From: Gordonia soli NBRC 108243
Lineage (GTDB): Bacteria > Actinomycetota > Actinomycetes > Mycobacteriales > Mycobacteriaceae
Assembly: GCF_000334455.1 (NCBI RefSeq)
Contig: NZ_BANX01000008.1
Location: forward strand, 1-64,000
Direction: 5' to 3'
Length of the DNA: 64,000 nucleotides
Of this stretch, positions 46,733 through 55,892 are shown one piece after another (position 1 is the first letter of the stretch; every line of letters starts with the position of its first letter). The notes under the pieces are model-generated. The model was not told the origin of the DNA, did not search any database, and was given only the letters and a program-made list of their open reading frames with translations. Position numbers and translations under genes: made by a program.

Positions 46733-46775
46733 CCGAACGGCCCGGCGCGACTCGTGGTCACGCCGGGCCGTTCGG
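46733..46775. terminator. bidirectional terminator
   Basis: CCGAACGGCCCGGCG and its exact reverse complement (15 pairs) with a 13-base loop, between the convergent SMI1 and lon genes. Confidence 0.82.
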
Positions 46776-46829
46776 TGGTCGGTCGCGGACTGCTGGTGCG
46801 AGCGCCGCGACCGGATCGTCGCGTAGCCG

Positions 46830-49169
46830 TCAGGCTGCGGCGGTCCCGACGTCGGCAGCTGCCGGTTCCAGTGCTGCCGTGACGATCTCGGCGACGTCGG
46901 TCATCGGTCGCACGTCCAGTGCATCGAGGACCTCGGCCCGCACATCGTCGAGGTCGGGCTCGTTGCGATGCGGGATGAAGACCGTCTCGAGCCCGTTCCG
47001 CTGAGCGGCGAGCAGCTTCTGCTTCACACCGCCGATCGGTAGCACCCGACCGTTCAGCGTGACCTCACCGGTCATGCCGACCTCGGCCCGCACCCGACGA
47101 CCGGTGGCCATCGAGACCAGCGCGGTGACCATCGTGACGCCTGCCGACGGACCGTCCTTGGGTACGGCCCCGGCCGGGACGTGCACGTGGATGGTCTTGT
47201 TCAGCGACTCGGGGTCGACGCCCAATTCCTGCGCATGGGCTCGCACATAGGAGAGGGCGATCTGCGCCGACTCCTTCATCACGTCTCCGAGCTGACCGGT
47301 CAGCTTCAGTCCCGGCTCGCCGTCGACGCCGTTCACCTCGATGAACAACACGTCGCCACCCATGCCGGTGACCGCCAGTCCGGTCGCGACGCCCGGCACC
47401 GCGGTCCGTTCTGTGCTCTCCGGCGTGAACCGGGGACGACCGAGGAAGTCGCGCAACGAATCCCGATCGATCGTGATCGAGGCGACCTTGCCCGGCTCCG
47501 ATGAGTCGGCCAACTTCGTCGCCGCCTTGCGCAGCGCCTTGGCCAACAGTCGCTCGAACTGTCGGACACCCGGTTCGCGGGTGTAGTTCGCAGCGATCTC
47601 TCGCAGCGCATCGTCGGTGACCTCGACCTCGTCGGCATCGAGCGCGGCCCGGTCACGCTGCCGAGGAAGCAGGTAGTCCCGTGCGATGGCGACCTTGTCG
47701 TCCTCGGTGTAGCCGTCGAGCGTCACCAACTCCATCCGGTCGAGCAACGCCGACGGGATGTTCTCGATGACGTTGGCGGTGGCCAGAAACAGGACGTCGG
47801 ACAGGTCGAGGTCCAGATCCAGGTAGTGATCGCGGAAGGTGTGGTTCTGCGCGGGGTCGAGGACCTCGAGCAGTGCCGCCGCGGGATCACCGCGGAAGTC
47901 GGAGCCGACCTTGTCGATCTCGTCCAGCAGCACGACCGGGTTCATCGAACCGGCCTCGCCGATGGCACGCACGATCCGTCCGGGCAGCGCACCGACGTAG
48001 GTGCGTCGATGACCACGGATCTCGGCCTCGTCGCGCACGCCACCGAGGGCGACACGGACGAACTTCCGTCCGAGCGCACGCGCCACGGACTCACCCAGCG
48101 ACGTCTTGCCGACGCCCGGAGGGCCGGCCAGGACCATCACCGCACCCGAGCCGCGACCGCCGACGATCTGCAGGCCGCGCTGAGCGCGACGGGACCGGAC
48201 GGCCAGGTACTCGACGATGCGATCCTTCACGTCGTCCAGACCGTGGTGGTCGGCGTCGAGGATCTCGCGGGCTCCCGCGATGTCGGTGGAGTCCTCCGTG
48301 GTCGTGGTCCACGGCAGGTCCAGAACGGTGTCGAGCCAGGTACGGATCCAGCTGACCTCGGGACTCTGGTCGCTCGCGCGCTCCAGTTTCCCGACCTCAC
48401 GCAGAGCCGCTTCACGAACGTTCTCCGGCAGGTCGGCTGCCTCAACGCGCCCGCGGTAGTCGTCGGCGCCCTCCGGCTCGTCCTCGCCCAGTTCCTTGCG
48501 GATGGCGGCGAGCTGCTGGCGGAGCAGGAACTCCTTCTGCTGCTTCTCCATCCCGTTGCGGACGTCGTCGGCGATCTTGTCGCTCACCTCGGTCTCGGCG
48601 ATGTGTTCGCCGGTCCAGTCGATGAGCAGTCGCAGCCGTTCGGCGACGTCGGGCGTCTCGAGCAGTTCGCGCTTCTGGATGTCGGTGAGCCAGGACGAGT
48701 AGCCCGAGGTGTCGGCGAGTGCCGACGGCTCGGTCATGGCGTTGACGGCGTCGATGATCTGCCAGGCCTCGCGGCGCTGCAGCATGGCCAGGACGAGCTT
48801 CTTGTACTCGGCGGCGAGGGTCGTCGCCTCCTCGGTGGGAGCGGGATCGTCGATCTCGGTGACCTCGACCCACAGTGCGGCACCGTGGCCGGGCGTTCCC
48901 GACCCGATCTGCGCGCGCTGCTCACCCTTGATCACCGCAGCCTGAGCGCCGCCCGGAATGCGTCCGAGCTGCACGATTGATGCGATCACGCCGTGGCTCG
49001 GGTAGCGGTCGTCCAGGCGTGGAGCGACCAGGAGTTTGCCCGACTCGCTCGCACGAGCGGCGTCGACGGTCGCCTGCGCGGCATCGTCGAGCGGGATCGG
49101 GACGACCATGCCCGGCAGGACCACCAGGTCGGGGACGAACAGCACGGGCACTGAATACGTAGCGGACAT
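46830..49169 (-). CDS. lon: ATP-dependent protease Lon
   Basis: A 779-residue Lon protease. An N-terminal substrate domain (about 1-195) and a coiled coil are followed by an AAA+ module with Walker A LAGPPGVGKTSLGESV and Walker B VVLLDEIDKVG. The C-terminal protease carries the catalytic serine in PKDGPSAGVTM and lysine in GVKQKLLAAQRNG. The ATG at 49169 follows GGAGG. The HAIR-like site at 49182-49202 lies directly upstream, so HspR probably represses it, as reported for Streptomyces lon. Confidence 0.96.
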   Translation of the reverse strand: MSATYSVPVLFVPDLVVLPGMVVPIPLDDAAQATVDAARASESGKLLVAPRLDDRYPSHGVIASIVQLGRIPGGAQAAVIKGEQRAQIGSGTPGHGAALWVEVTEIDDPAPTEEATTLAAEYKKLVLAMLQRREAWQIIDAVNAMTEPSALADTSGYSSWLTDIQKRELLETPDVAERLRLLIDWTGEHIAETEVSDKIADDVRNGMEKQQKEFLLRQQLAAIRKELGEDEPEGADDYRGRVEAADLPENVREAALREVGKLERASDQSPEVSWIRTWLDTVLDLPWTTTTEDSTDIAGAREILDADHHGLDDVKDRIVEYLAVRSRRAQRGLQIVGGRGSGAVMVLAGPPGVGKTSLGESVARALGRKFVRVALGGVRDEAEIRGHRRTYVGALPGRIVRAIGEAGSMNPVVLLDEIDKVGSDFRGDPAAALLEVLDPAQNHTFRDHYLDLDLDLSDVLFLATANVIENIPSALLDRMELVTLDGYTEDDKVAIARDYLLPRQRDRAALDADEVEVTDDALREIAANYTREPGVRQFERLLAKALRKAATKLADSSEPGKVASITIDRDSLRDFLGRPRFTPESTERTAVPGVATGLAVTGMGGDVLFIEVNGVDGEPGLKLTGQLGDVMKESAQIALSYVRAHAQELGVDPESLNKTIHVHVPAGAVPKDGPSAGVTMVTALVSMATGRRVRAEVGMTGEVTLNGRVLPIGGVKQKLLAAQRNGLETVFIPHRNEPDLDDVRAEVLDALDVRPMTDVAEIVTAALEPAAADVGTAAA

Positions 49170-49479
49170 CGAACCTCCAAAGTTCAGTCTGGTCGACTCA
49201 ACTGAGATGGCCGGATCTTTGTTCCCGGGCAGATTTCGCCGTGGGTGAACGGTAGGTTCGGGTTCGTGCCTCCGATAGACGCCGCGCCTCACACGGCCTG
49301 CAAGGCACAAACGGTGGAATGAAAGGGCGATCATCGTCCTTGCGATCGCAGTGTGCACCTGCCTAAGAGGGCTGCGCCCCGGCGGCGAAGCTCCCGAAAC
49401 AGAGGGGGTGTGTACGTTCTGTCTCTCGACACGGTTGTGTTGGGAACAAGGGCAGACGCGCGGATGATAGGACTCCAGC
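49170..49479. promoter_or_regulatory. lon promoter region and left edge of defence-like insert
   Basis: About 310 bases with no credible gene. It contains the HAIR-like site next to lon. From about 49300 rightward codon use and base composition become less GC-rich, marking the approximate start of the inserted genes. Confidence 0.5.
49182..49202. promoter_or_regulatory. HAIR-like HspR site at lon
   Basis: GTTCAGT-N7-ACTCAAC on the plus strand (GTTGAGT-N7-ACTGAAC on the other), 13 bases before the lon start codon. Spacing is exact, with 11 of 14 arm bases. Confidence 0.68.
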
Positions 49480-50688
49480 ATGGGGATCTCAGATCACGCG
49501 ATGGAAGCCGCGGAACGTGGCTGGGTGGATGGCGACGAGTGGATCTGCGGTCGATGTCTGACCAACCCCAGCCTGCGGAGGGCGATCTTCGAGCAAGGAG
49601 AACAGGAGGCTGGGACGTGCACGTTCTGCAACGCCGCCATGTCAGTCGCATTGCTCGACGTTGTCGTCAGCGAAGTCGCGGGTGGGCTGTCGGCTGAGTA
49701 CGACGACCCAATCAGTGAAGCAGGGTACGACGGGGCCGAGGGCGGCTACCAGACGACAACCTACAACACAGGAGATCTGCTTCAGATGCATGACGATATC
49801 TCCGCAGATTCCAACGTAGTGGAGGCAATCGCCAACCGTTTCGGCTCCAGAGTGTGGTGTCAACGCAACCCGTATGCCCTGACGCCCGAGCAGGCCCTGG
49901 TCGACGGCTGGGATTCCTTCTGTGACTCTGTGAAGAAGAGTCGTCGGTACACGTTGCTGGTCCCTGACCCGAATGAGACGTTGCACGCCGGTGAACTTGC
50001 CAGGCATACGATTCCAGGGTTGGTGGCCGGTGCGATCGCCGATGCCAACCTGACCAAAGTCATTCTAGAAGGGGCGCGGTGGTGGCGGGTGCGTGTCGAC
50101 GCCGATGGAGGTTGGCACTCGATGGCCAGCGCAATCGGTACCCCGGAGCCCCAGTACTCCAAGGACAACAGAATGACTCCGAAGGGAATCGGTGCCTTCT
50201 ACGGCGCGACAACCCTCGACGGCGCGTTGGCCGAGGTGGGTTACCCAAGGACTGCCGGAAACCTGAGTGCGGGCGAGTTCGAGGTATTGGTCCCACTTAC
50301 CGTGATCGATCTTTCAACGGCGCCTCCGATTCCATCACTGTTCGACAGAGACCGGCGCCACTTGCGTGGTCCGATCACGTTTCTGCATGAATTTAGCGAA
50401 GCTATCCGCGTCGAGTCCCCACCGTCGGACGTGCACCTGCTCGGCTACATCCCTACCCAGGTGATCACCGAGATGCTGCGCTACTACGCGATCCCCGGCA
50501 AACAGATCGACGGAATCCTATGGCGGTCAGCGAAAAACCCCAATGAGGTGGTGTGCGCGTTGTTCGTCGACCACAACGCCATGATCGACTCCACAGCGCC
50601 CGGTCGGCCACCAGCGGCGGCTCGCATGATGCTCGACGTGGGCACCGTCGAGCACCGTTCCTCGGGATCTTCAAACCCGAGTGTTTGA
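49480..50688 (+). CDS. RES-domain protein with HEPN/RES-type N terminus
   Basis: A 402-residue protein. The N terminus has a zinc-ribbon-like CGRC ... CTFC pair (about residues 23-50). The C-terminal half, from about residue 195, is a RES domain with WWRVR, the conserved R/Y region RMTPKGIGAFYGATTLDGALAEVGY and VLVPLTVIDLS. RES domains in toxin-antitoxin systems degrade NAD by phosphorolysis. Usually an Xre antitoxin gene precedes them; none is seen here, so this may be a self-contained sensor-effector of an anti-phage module. The ATG at 49480 is an inferred start. Confidence 0.75.
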   Translation: MGISDHAMEAAERGWVDGDEWICGRCLTNPSLRRAIFEQGEQEAGTCTFCNAAMSVALLDVVVSEVAGGLSAEYDDPISEAGYDGAEGGYQTTTYNTGDLLQMHDDISADSNVVEAIANRFGSRVWCQRNPYALTPEQALVDGWDSFCDSVKKSRRYTLLVPDPNETLHAGELARHTIPGLVAGAIADANLTKVILEGARWWRVRVDADGGWHSMASAIGTPEPQYSKDNRMTPKGIGAFYGATTLDGALAEVGYPRTAGNLSAGEFEVLVPLTVIDLSTAPPIPSLFDRDRRHLRGPITFLHEFSEAIRVESPPSDVHLLGYIPTQVITEMLRYYAIPGKQIDGILWRSAKNPNEVVCALFVDHNAMIDSTAPGRPPAAARMMLDVGTVEHRSSGSSNPSV

Positions 50689-50949
50689 CCCGGGACGCTG
50701 TCTGGAGGTTCCTTCGGCATCTCCTAGGACGGGTCGCTGGCGTGGCGATCGGGCGCACTTGACATCGGACCGTCGACGTGAAGTGCGCTCGACGTCGCTG
50801 TTCGGCCACCTCGCCAGTCCCTTGGGGTTCGCGGACCCCGACCACGGGCCCGAGGCGGCTAAGTGACCAGTACGAGACACGGAAAGTCGCTGACACACAT
50901 GTTCGCCACGGGCCCGGGTGGGTGAACATAGGTTCTTGAGCAGGAACCC

Positions 50950-52848
50950 GTGCGGTCGATACATGACTCGGCGGGATTACAGACGGAGGCAATCTTGGCG
51001 CGAGTTCCCTGGGGCGATTTGGAAGGCGACGACGTAGAGCGATTCGTGGCCGCTTTGATTCTGCTGGATCACCCGGACGGCTCGCGGGTCACGCCAGCCC
51101 AAGGGGACAGTGGGGTCGATATCAAGGTACCTAACGGCGACGGATTCGATGTCTACCAGGTAAAGAAGTACACTTCCGCCCTCACATCGTCGCAGGCGAC
51201 CGAGGTTCAGAAATCTTGGGATCGTGTTAACCACGACTTCGGCGCCAACAACATCATCAAACGTTGGTTTCTCGTCATGCCGTGGGACCCGACCGAAGCG
51301 CGAGAGAACTGGCTTTCTCAGCTGACGACGAGCGCCAACTTCCCCGTCAAGTGGTGGGGCAAGGCTCACCTCGACGGCATGTGTTCCCGCCACCTGAACC
51401 TTGTGCGGCTCTTCTTCGAGGACGGAGCAGAGCGAATCAACGAATTGCTCACCAACCTCGTCGCGTTGTCGGGTGACGTGGGTTCCAGCGGCCTAGATGT
51501 GTTTGCGACGCGGTACATCGGACTGCAACAGGAACTCGACAAGCTCAGCCCGTTCTACCGGTATCGCCTCGAGGTCGTCCCCGCGAATGAAGTACAGCCA
51601 ATTGAGTCAATCCGAGATCGCCCGGTCTTCACCGCGGAGGAAGGGCTGGAGAACTACCGGAAGATCTCGGCCGACTCCTTCATCCGCACATCCGTGTCGG
51701 CGATCTCGGTAGAGGCGGAAGCATTCAATCCGACTCCGATGATGGTGAACCTGCGCCTCGAGGATAGCCCTGATGTACGTGCATTCCTCGACTTCGGAGT
51801 TGCGCCAGATTCACCGGTCGCCGGCGAAGTGGTCGATGCTGTGATGCCCCCAGGTCTCACCGCCCCGGACGGGCCTGTGGAGGTTGGCCTCACCGACCTG
51901 ATCGTTCCGAACTCGTGGGAGAACCTGGAGCTACTCATGACCACGATCAACAGAGGAGAGGGGGTCGACGACGATTCCTCGGCCTTAGAGCTCTCAAGCT
52001 TCGTTACCACGGAAGGGGCGATCGGGAAACAGATGGTCGGTAGTTCGGGCGCGGTGGGGGTGATGCTGACGTTTCGTCGACACCCCGCAGGTTACATTTT
52101 GGACACCTGGGCGAAGCAGATCGCGGGCGAGGCGCCACACCACGTACTGCCCTCTCTTATGTTCGCAAGTCGGCTGTGGTCGGGTGGCCAGCAGGTCGAG
52201 ATCCGGGTTCCGAACGGCCCATCCGTGATTCCGCCAACGCCGGTCGCGGAGGATGCGCGACTCGCCGATTCAGCCCAAGATTGGACTGAGATCGTCCAAA
52301 ATCTGATCGCTGTGCAACGTTGGACGCCGGTTCCGCTCAAAGTGCCTCACCGCGGAGATGGCGCCGAGGTTACGTTGCTGCGGCGAGCGGCTGAGTTGAC
52401 GGCGTCCGACGAGCCGGTCTCACGTTCGTGGGACTCGCTACGAATCGTGCAACACCACCCCGATGTCCCCATGGCCGGGGAGTGGGAGCTCCTAGCCTTT
52501 AGCGGAATCTCCATCTCGCTCGATGGCCGCGAGATCGACCTCGATGTCACGGTGCAGCAGCACTGCGAACGTGTTGAAGCGATCGAGGCCGGACCGGGAT
52601 ATGTCGTGGTCCGCCCGGTTGGCGATGCCCCTGTGCGCGAGCTGATGGTTGAACCGAAACCGGACAGAGATGGCCGAGTCGTCGCGCGACCGTTGACGGA
52701 GCAGGCTGCGGGCACCGGCGGTGTACGTGACTTACAAGAGCGCACCGTGATCGAGCTGCGCGACCTGGCCAAAACCCTCGGCTTGAGCGGGTACTCAGGG
52801 CTTCGGAAGTTGGAGCTGGTTGAGCTCATCAGGTCCGCCAGGGAGTGA
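50950..52848 (+). CDS. PD-(D/E)XK-type nuclease with C-terminal Rho_N/SAP-like domain
   Basis: A 632-residue protein. The N terminus fits a restriction-endonuclease/Mrr-like core: GDDVERFVAALILLD, then GDSGVDIKVPNGDGFDVYQV followed by KKY (acidic residue plus QxK). A long middle region (about 180-590) has no recognised domain. The last 35 residues, TVIELRDLAKTLGLSGYSGL and onward, resemble a Rho_N/SAP nucleic-acid-binding motif. A GTG start is used after AGGA. It probably cuts foreign DNA, but this is inferred from motifs only. Confidence 0.72.
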   Translation: MRSIHDSAGLQTEAILARVPWGDLEGDDVERFVAALILLDHPDGSRVTPAQGDSGVDIKVPNGDGFDVYQVKKYTSALTSSQATEVQKSWDRVNHDFGANNIIKRWFLVMPWDPTEARENWLSQLTTSANFPVKWWGKAHLDGMCSRHLNLVRLFFEDGAERINELLTNLVALSGDVGSSGLDVFATRYIGLQQELDKLSPFYRYRLEVVPANEVQPIESIRDRPVFTAEEGLENYRKISADSFIRTSVSAISVEAEAFNPTPMMVNLRLEDSPDVRAFLDFGVAPDSPVAGEVVDAVMPPGLTAPDGPVEVGLTDLIVPNSWENLELLMTTINRGEGVDDDSSALELSSFVTTEGAIGKQMVGSSGAVGVMLTFRRHPAGYILDTWAKQIAGEAPHHVLPSLMFASRLWSGGQQVEIRVPNGPSVIPPTPVAEDARLADSAQDWTEIVQNLIAVQRWTPVPLKVPHRGDGAEVTLLRRAAELTASDEPVSRSWDSLRIVQHHPDVPMAGEWELLAFSGISISLDGREIDLDVTVQQHCERVEAIEAGPGYVVVRPVGDAPVRELMVEPKPDRDGRVVARPLTEQAAGTGGVRDLQERTVIELRDLAKTLGLSGYSGLRKLELVELIRSARE

Positions 52849-53031
52849 CCGGCTCTATTCCAGGATGCCGCGGATCGAGCAGATAACTATGCGGGCAGAC
52901 GAAGCACGAAAATGTCGAACGTTTAATTCGGATCGAACGTGTTTGACCGTCATCGAACTCACCAAGAACCGCGTCGAGCCCACTACACGAGCGTTAAGCG
53001 ACTCATTCGGTAAGGAGAGGTGCGTGCACGA

Positions 53032-54126
53032 GTGAAGACGCTCAGAAGAATGCACACGCTATCTACGGATCACGTGTATGTCGAGGCGATTTCCGAGTAC
53101 GAGCGATGGACGCCTGCGGGAGAACGTGCTGAGATCTGGCGGAATCTCGACCTTTTGGTTGTTCAGCTCGACAGTCTTGACATTACGTACAACGATCTTC
53201 GGAACGCTTTATGCCCCCGTCAGGACAAGCGTGAGGCCTGCCTCATGTTCGACTCGGAAGCTCTCGCGAAGACCTACGGTGACTACGCATACGGTGCAAG
53301 CAACTTCATTGTTCCACTCCTGCCGACGCAACTGAATACGGCGATTCGTCACGGCGATCTGATCAGCGAAAATCGACGTGGCGACGTCGGCTACCTCGCA
53401 AGCACGTACCCTCATCTGCGCTTGGATGGAGTAGGCGCGACCGAGCAGATCTATTGCGTGCATCTATCGAATCTCAGCCCGGGAACTCGTGATGCGATCG
53501 AGTTAGGGCTGAGAGGCACTCCTGGTTTCATCGGCGTTGTTGACACGACACTGCAGTCTCCAATAAAGAACCTGATCAGCGGGACTCTCTCCGCGAATCT
53601 CCTCAAAGCAGGGTCCACGTACATCTCCGCGCACTACGACGAGATCGAGCCGAAGGAGGGCGTGTACGAGGGCAATTGGGATCTCGGGACCGCGCGGACT
53701 GTATCCGTCTTTGAGGTTCTTTTCGGACAGTATCTTGTCTACAAGATTCAGCGGTCGAGCGACGGCGCGCTCAGTCGAAACGAGGCACTAATACTGACAT
53801 CCCTTGATGCCAGCTATAGCAGGAAAACTAGCTCGAAGATCGACGTTTCGATCACAGACAGCAAGTTTGATTACCTGACGTCTGCGAAGGGAGTAAACCT
53901 AGAGAATATGGGGCTCGGTCACCTCACCTCCGACCAATTGTGTTCGCTGGTCCTGGACAAGGTTCGTCACCACTATCTCTACGGTCTCCGACTCCTCGAA
54001 AATGGGGATCTCCTGTGCTCAACTCTCATAGAACTCGAGCGAGCAGGTAGCAGTTCATATCGCGCCGAGGTCGGACTGAGACTCGAGCCGGACGACGACA
54101 CCTTCCATATCACAACGTTCTACTAG
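53032..54126 (+). CDS. unrecognised protein downstream of the nuclease
   Basis: A 364-residue protein, not recognised. Secondary-structure-like features include an N-terminal helical part (YVEAISEYERWTPAGERAEI) and hydrophobic beta-rich stretches. It has no signal peptide, membrane helix or clear catalytic motif. Codon use is unlike the GC-rich neighbours, with many A/T-ending codons. The start is uncertain: GTG 53032 lies about 11 bases after GGAGAGG, with GTG 53020 and ATG 53050 as alternatives. It shares orientation and composition with the nuclease and RES genes and is probably part of the same transferred unit. Confidence 0.6.
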   Translation: MKTLRRMHTLSTDHVYVEAISEYERWTPAGERAEIWRNLDLLVVQLDSLDITYNDLRNALCPRQDKREACLMFDSEALAKTYGDYAYGASNFIVPLLPTQLNTAIRHGDLISENRRGDVGYLASTYPHLRLDGVGATEQIYCVHLSNLSPGTRDAIELGLRGTPGFIGVVDTTLQSPIKNLISGTLSANLLKAGSTYISAHYDEIEPKEGVYEGNWDLGTARTVSVFEVLFGQYLVYKIQRSSDGALSRNEALILTSLDASYSRKTSSKIDVSITDSKFDYLTSAKGVNLENMGLGHLTSDQLCSLVLDKVRHHYLYGLRLLENGDLLCSTLIELERAGSSSYRAEVGLRLEPDDDTFHITTFY

Positions 54127-54365
54127 GGCCGGATTCTCAAGTCCTCCGAGCGGTCACCAGCGGACTCGCGAGGATTATGCCAACTTAGTGAGAATCCACT
54201 GGTGACGTGTTCGTGAGAATACCCAGGTCACCCACGACACTGAGGATGAGAAACTGCAACGGGGGCCGCGCCCGCTCCCGCGCAGCCGTTCCACCGATGA
54301 GTTCACGGCGGACGGGCTGTCCATATCTGGGAACGCCCACCGACATCGACGAGGGAGGCGGCATC

Positions 54366-54842
54366 GTGAACGACGAGACCGTGCGCGCGCATCTGACCAT
54401 CCACGCACCGGTCGAGCAGGTGTTCGCCACGCTCGCCGACCCGACGACACATGGCTCGATCGACGGCACCGGCTGGGTGCAGGAGGCCGTCGACACGGCG
54501 CCGCTCAGCGAGGTGGGGCAGGTGTTCCGGATGGGGATGTACCACCCGAACCATCCCGACGGTGACTACGAGGTCGCCAACCAGGTCCACGTATTCGAGA
54601 GCCCGGACCTCATCGGCTGGCGTCCAGGTACATACGAGGACGGCGAACTGACATTCGGCGGATGGACCTGGCACTACGAGTTGCGACCGATCGGCCAGAC
54701 CGAGACGGCGGCGACGCAGATCTACGCCTGGTCCGCCGTTCAACCACACGTCCGCGAGTACATCGACTTCCCGCCGTTCGCCCCCGATCACCTGTCGAAC
54801 TCGTTGATTCACCTCGCCGGACTCCTAGGTGTACAGACGTAG
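54366..54842 (+). CDS. SRPBCC-family protein
   Basis: A 158-residue START/polyketide cyclase-like fold protein. The pattern HAPVEQVFATLADPTTHGSI and the C-terminal helix ending LIHLAGLLG are typical. Members bind hydrophobic ligands; no specific role is evident. The GTG at 54366 follows GAGGGAGGCGGC. It starts GC-rich housekeeping-type DNA again after the defence-like insert. Confidence 0.75.
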   Translation: MNDETVRAHLTIHAPVEQVFATLADPTTHGSIDGTGWVQEAVDTAPLSEVGQVFRMGMYHPNHPDGDYEVANQVHVFESPDLIGWRPGTYEDGELTFGGWTWHYELRPIGQTETAATQIYAWSAVQPHVREYIDFPPFAPDHLSNSLIHLAGLLGVQT

Positions 54843-54875
54843 CCGTTGGTGTCAGTGACCGACACCAACGGCTAC
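54839..54875. terminator. terminator shared by two convergent stop codons
   Basis: GTAGCCGTTGGTGTC and its exact reverse complement (15 pairs) with a 7-base loop. The arms contain the stop codons of both the SRPBCC gene and the LysR gene. Confidence 0.82.
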
Positions 54876-55783
54876 GCGAGCGGGCGGACCGTCGGGCGCG
54901 CCTCGGATGCCGCCCGCAGCGCTTCCCGAAACGCACGCACCGCGGGGTGGGCGCCGCGACCGGCCCGCACTGCCGTGTACAGGATTCGCTCGGGCCGACC
55001 GGGCAACTCGATCAACTCCAGGCCGTCGGACTGCTCGGTGGTGATCAACGACGGGATGAACGCCGCGGCATGACCACTCCGAACCAGATGCGCATGCATC
55101 AACGGGTCCGGACTGACGAATCGAGCGCGCGGCTCGAATCCAGCTGTCCGACACACCGCCCGGGCCCAGTCACCTGAGACGGATTGCGCCGGGTCGAGCG
55201 CCCACGGCACCTCGGCCAAGGCCTCGACACCGTCGGTGGGCCAGCCGCGCGACGCAGGCACCGCGAGGAGAAGCGCATCTGCGACCAAGTCGGTGCGGTC
55301 GACGTTGGCTCGCACGGGGGTCGGGATGCCCGGGTACTCCTCGCCGAGGATCAGGTCGAACTCGTGCGACAAGAGTCCGCTGTACGCTGCATCGACCTGC
55401 AACTGATCGAACTCGATGCGCAGACCCGGCGCGGTGTCGGAGAGCAGATCCAACACAGCCGGCACAATCGCGAACACCACCGTCTGGAACGACGCCACCC
55501 GGAGGGTGCCCCGCACCGCATCCGACGCGGCAGCCAGCTCGGACTCGGCCTCCTCCAGTTGTCGGAGCACCACCTCGGCGTGGGAAACCAACCGCAGCGC
55601 AGCGTCGGTGAGCACCACACGCCTACCCACGGGTTCCAGCAGGCGTGCGCCGACCTCACGTTCCAACAGCGAAAGCTGCTGGGAGACAGCCGATGGCGTG
55701 TACGACAGCGCTCGCGCCACTTCGGCCAGCGTACCCCGATGGTGCAGTTCGACCAGCAATCGCAGCCGGGGAACGTTCAGCAT
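54872..55783 (-). CDS. LysR-family transcriptional regulator
   Basis: A 303-residue LysR regulator. The winged helix is near residues 1-60 (VELHHRGTLAEVARALSYTP, SAVSQQLSLLEREVGARLLE), followed by an effector-binding domain with FDLILGEEYPG. The ATG at 55783 lies behind GGGAGG and gives the standard length. It is divergent from an EamA exporter gene; such LysR-exporter pairs usually regulate export of an amino acid or analogue. Confidence 0.88.
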   Translation of the reverse strand: MLNVPRLRLLVELHHRGTLAEVARALSYTPSAVSQQLSLLEREVGARLLEPVGRRVVLTDAALRLVSHAEVVLRQLEEAESELAAASDAVRGTLRVASFQTVVFAIVPAVLDLLSDTAPGLRIEFDQLQVDAAYSGLLSHEFDLILGEEYPGIPTPVRANVDRTDLVADALLLAVPASRGWPTDGVEALAEVPWALDPAQSVSGDWARAVCRTAGFEPRARFVSPDPLMHAHLVRSGHAAAFIPSLITTEQSDGLELIELPGRPERILYTAVRAGRGAHPAVRAFREALRAASEARPTVRPLA

Positions 55784-55892
55784 GCCGACCTCCCAACAGG
55801 TCATCAATACTGACCATTATCGCGCAGATACATTCACTGGACTAATCTGAGCAGCACAACGACGCTGGACTCATGGACACGCGCCGCCCCGA

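Noticed and set aside
49480-50688. Xre-RES toxin-antitoxin pair
   Set aside because: No Xre-like or other small antitoxin gene was found directly before or after the RES gene; the N terminus has an extra domain instead.
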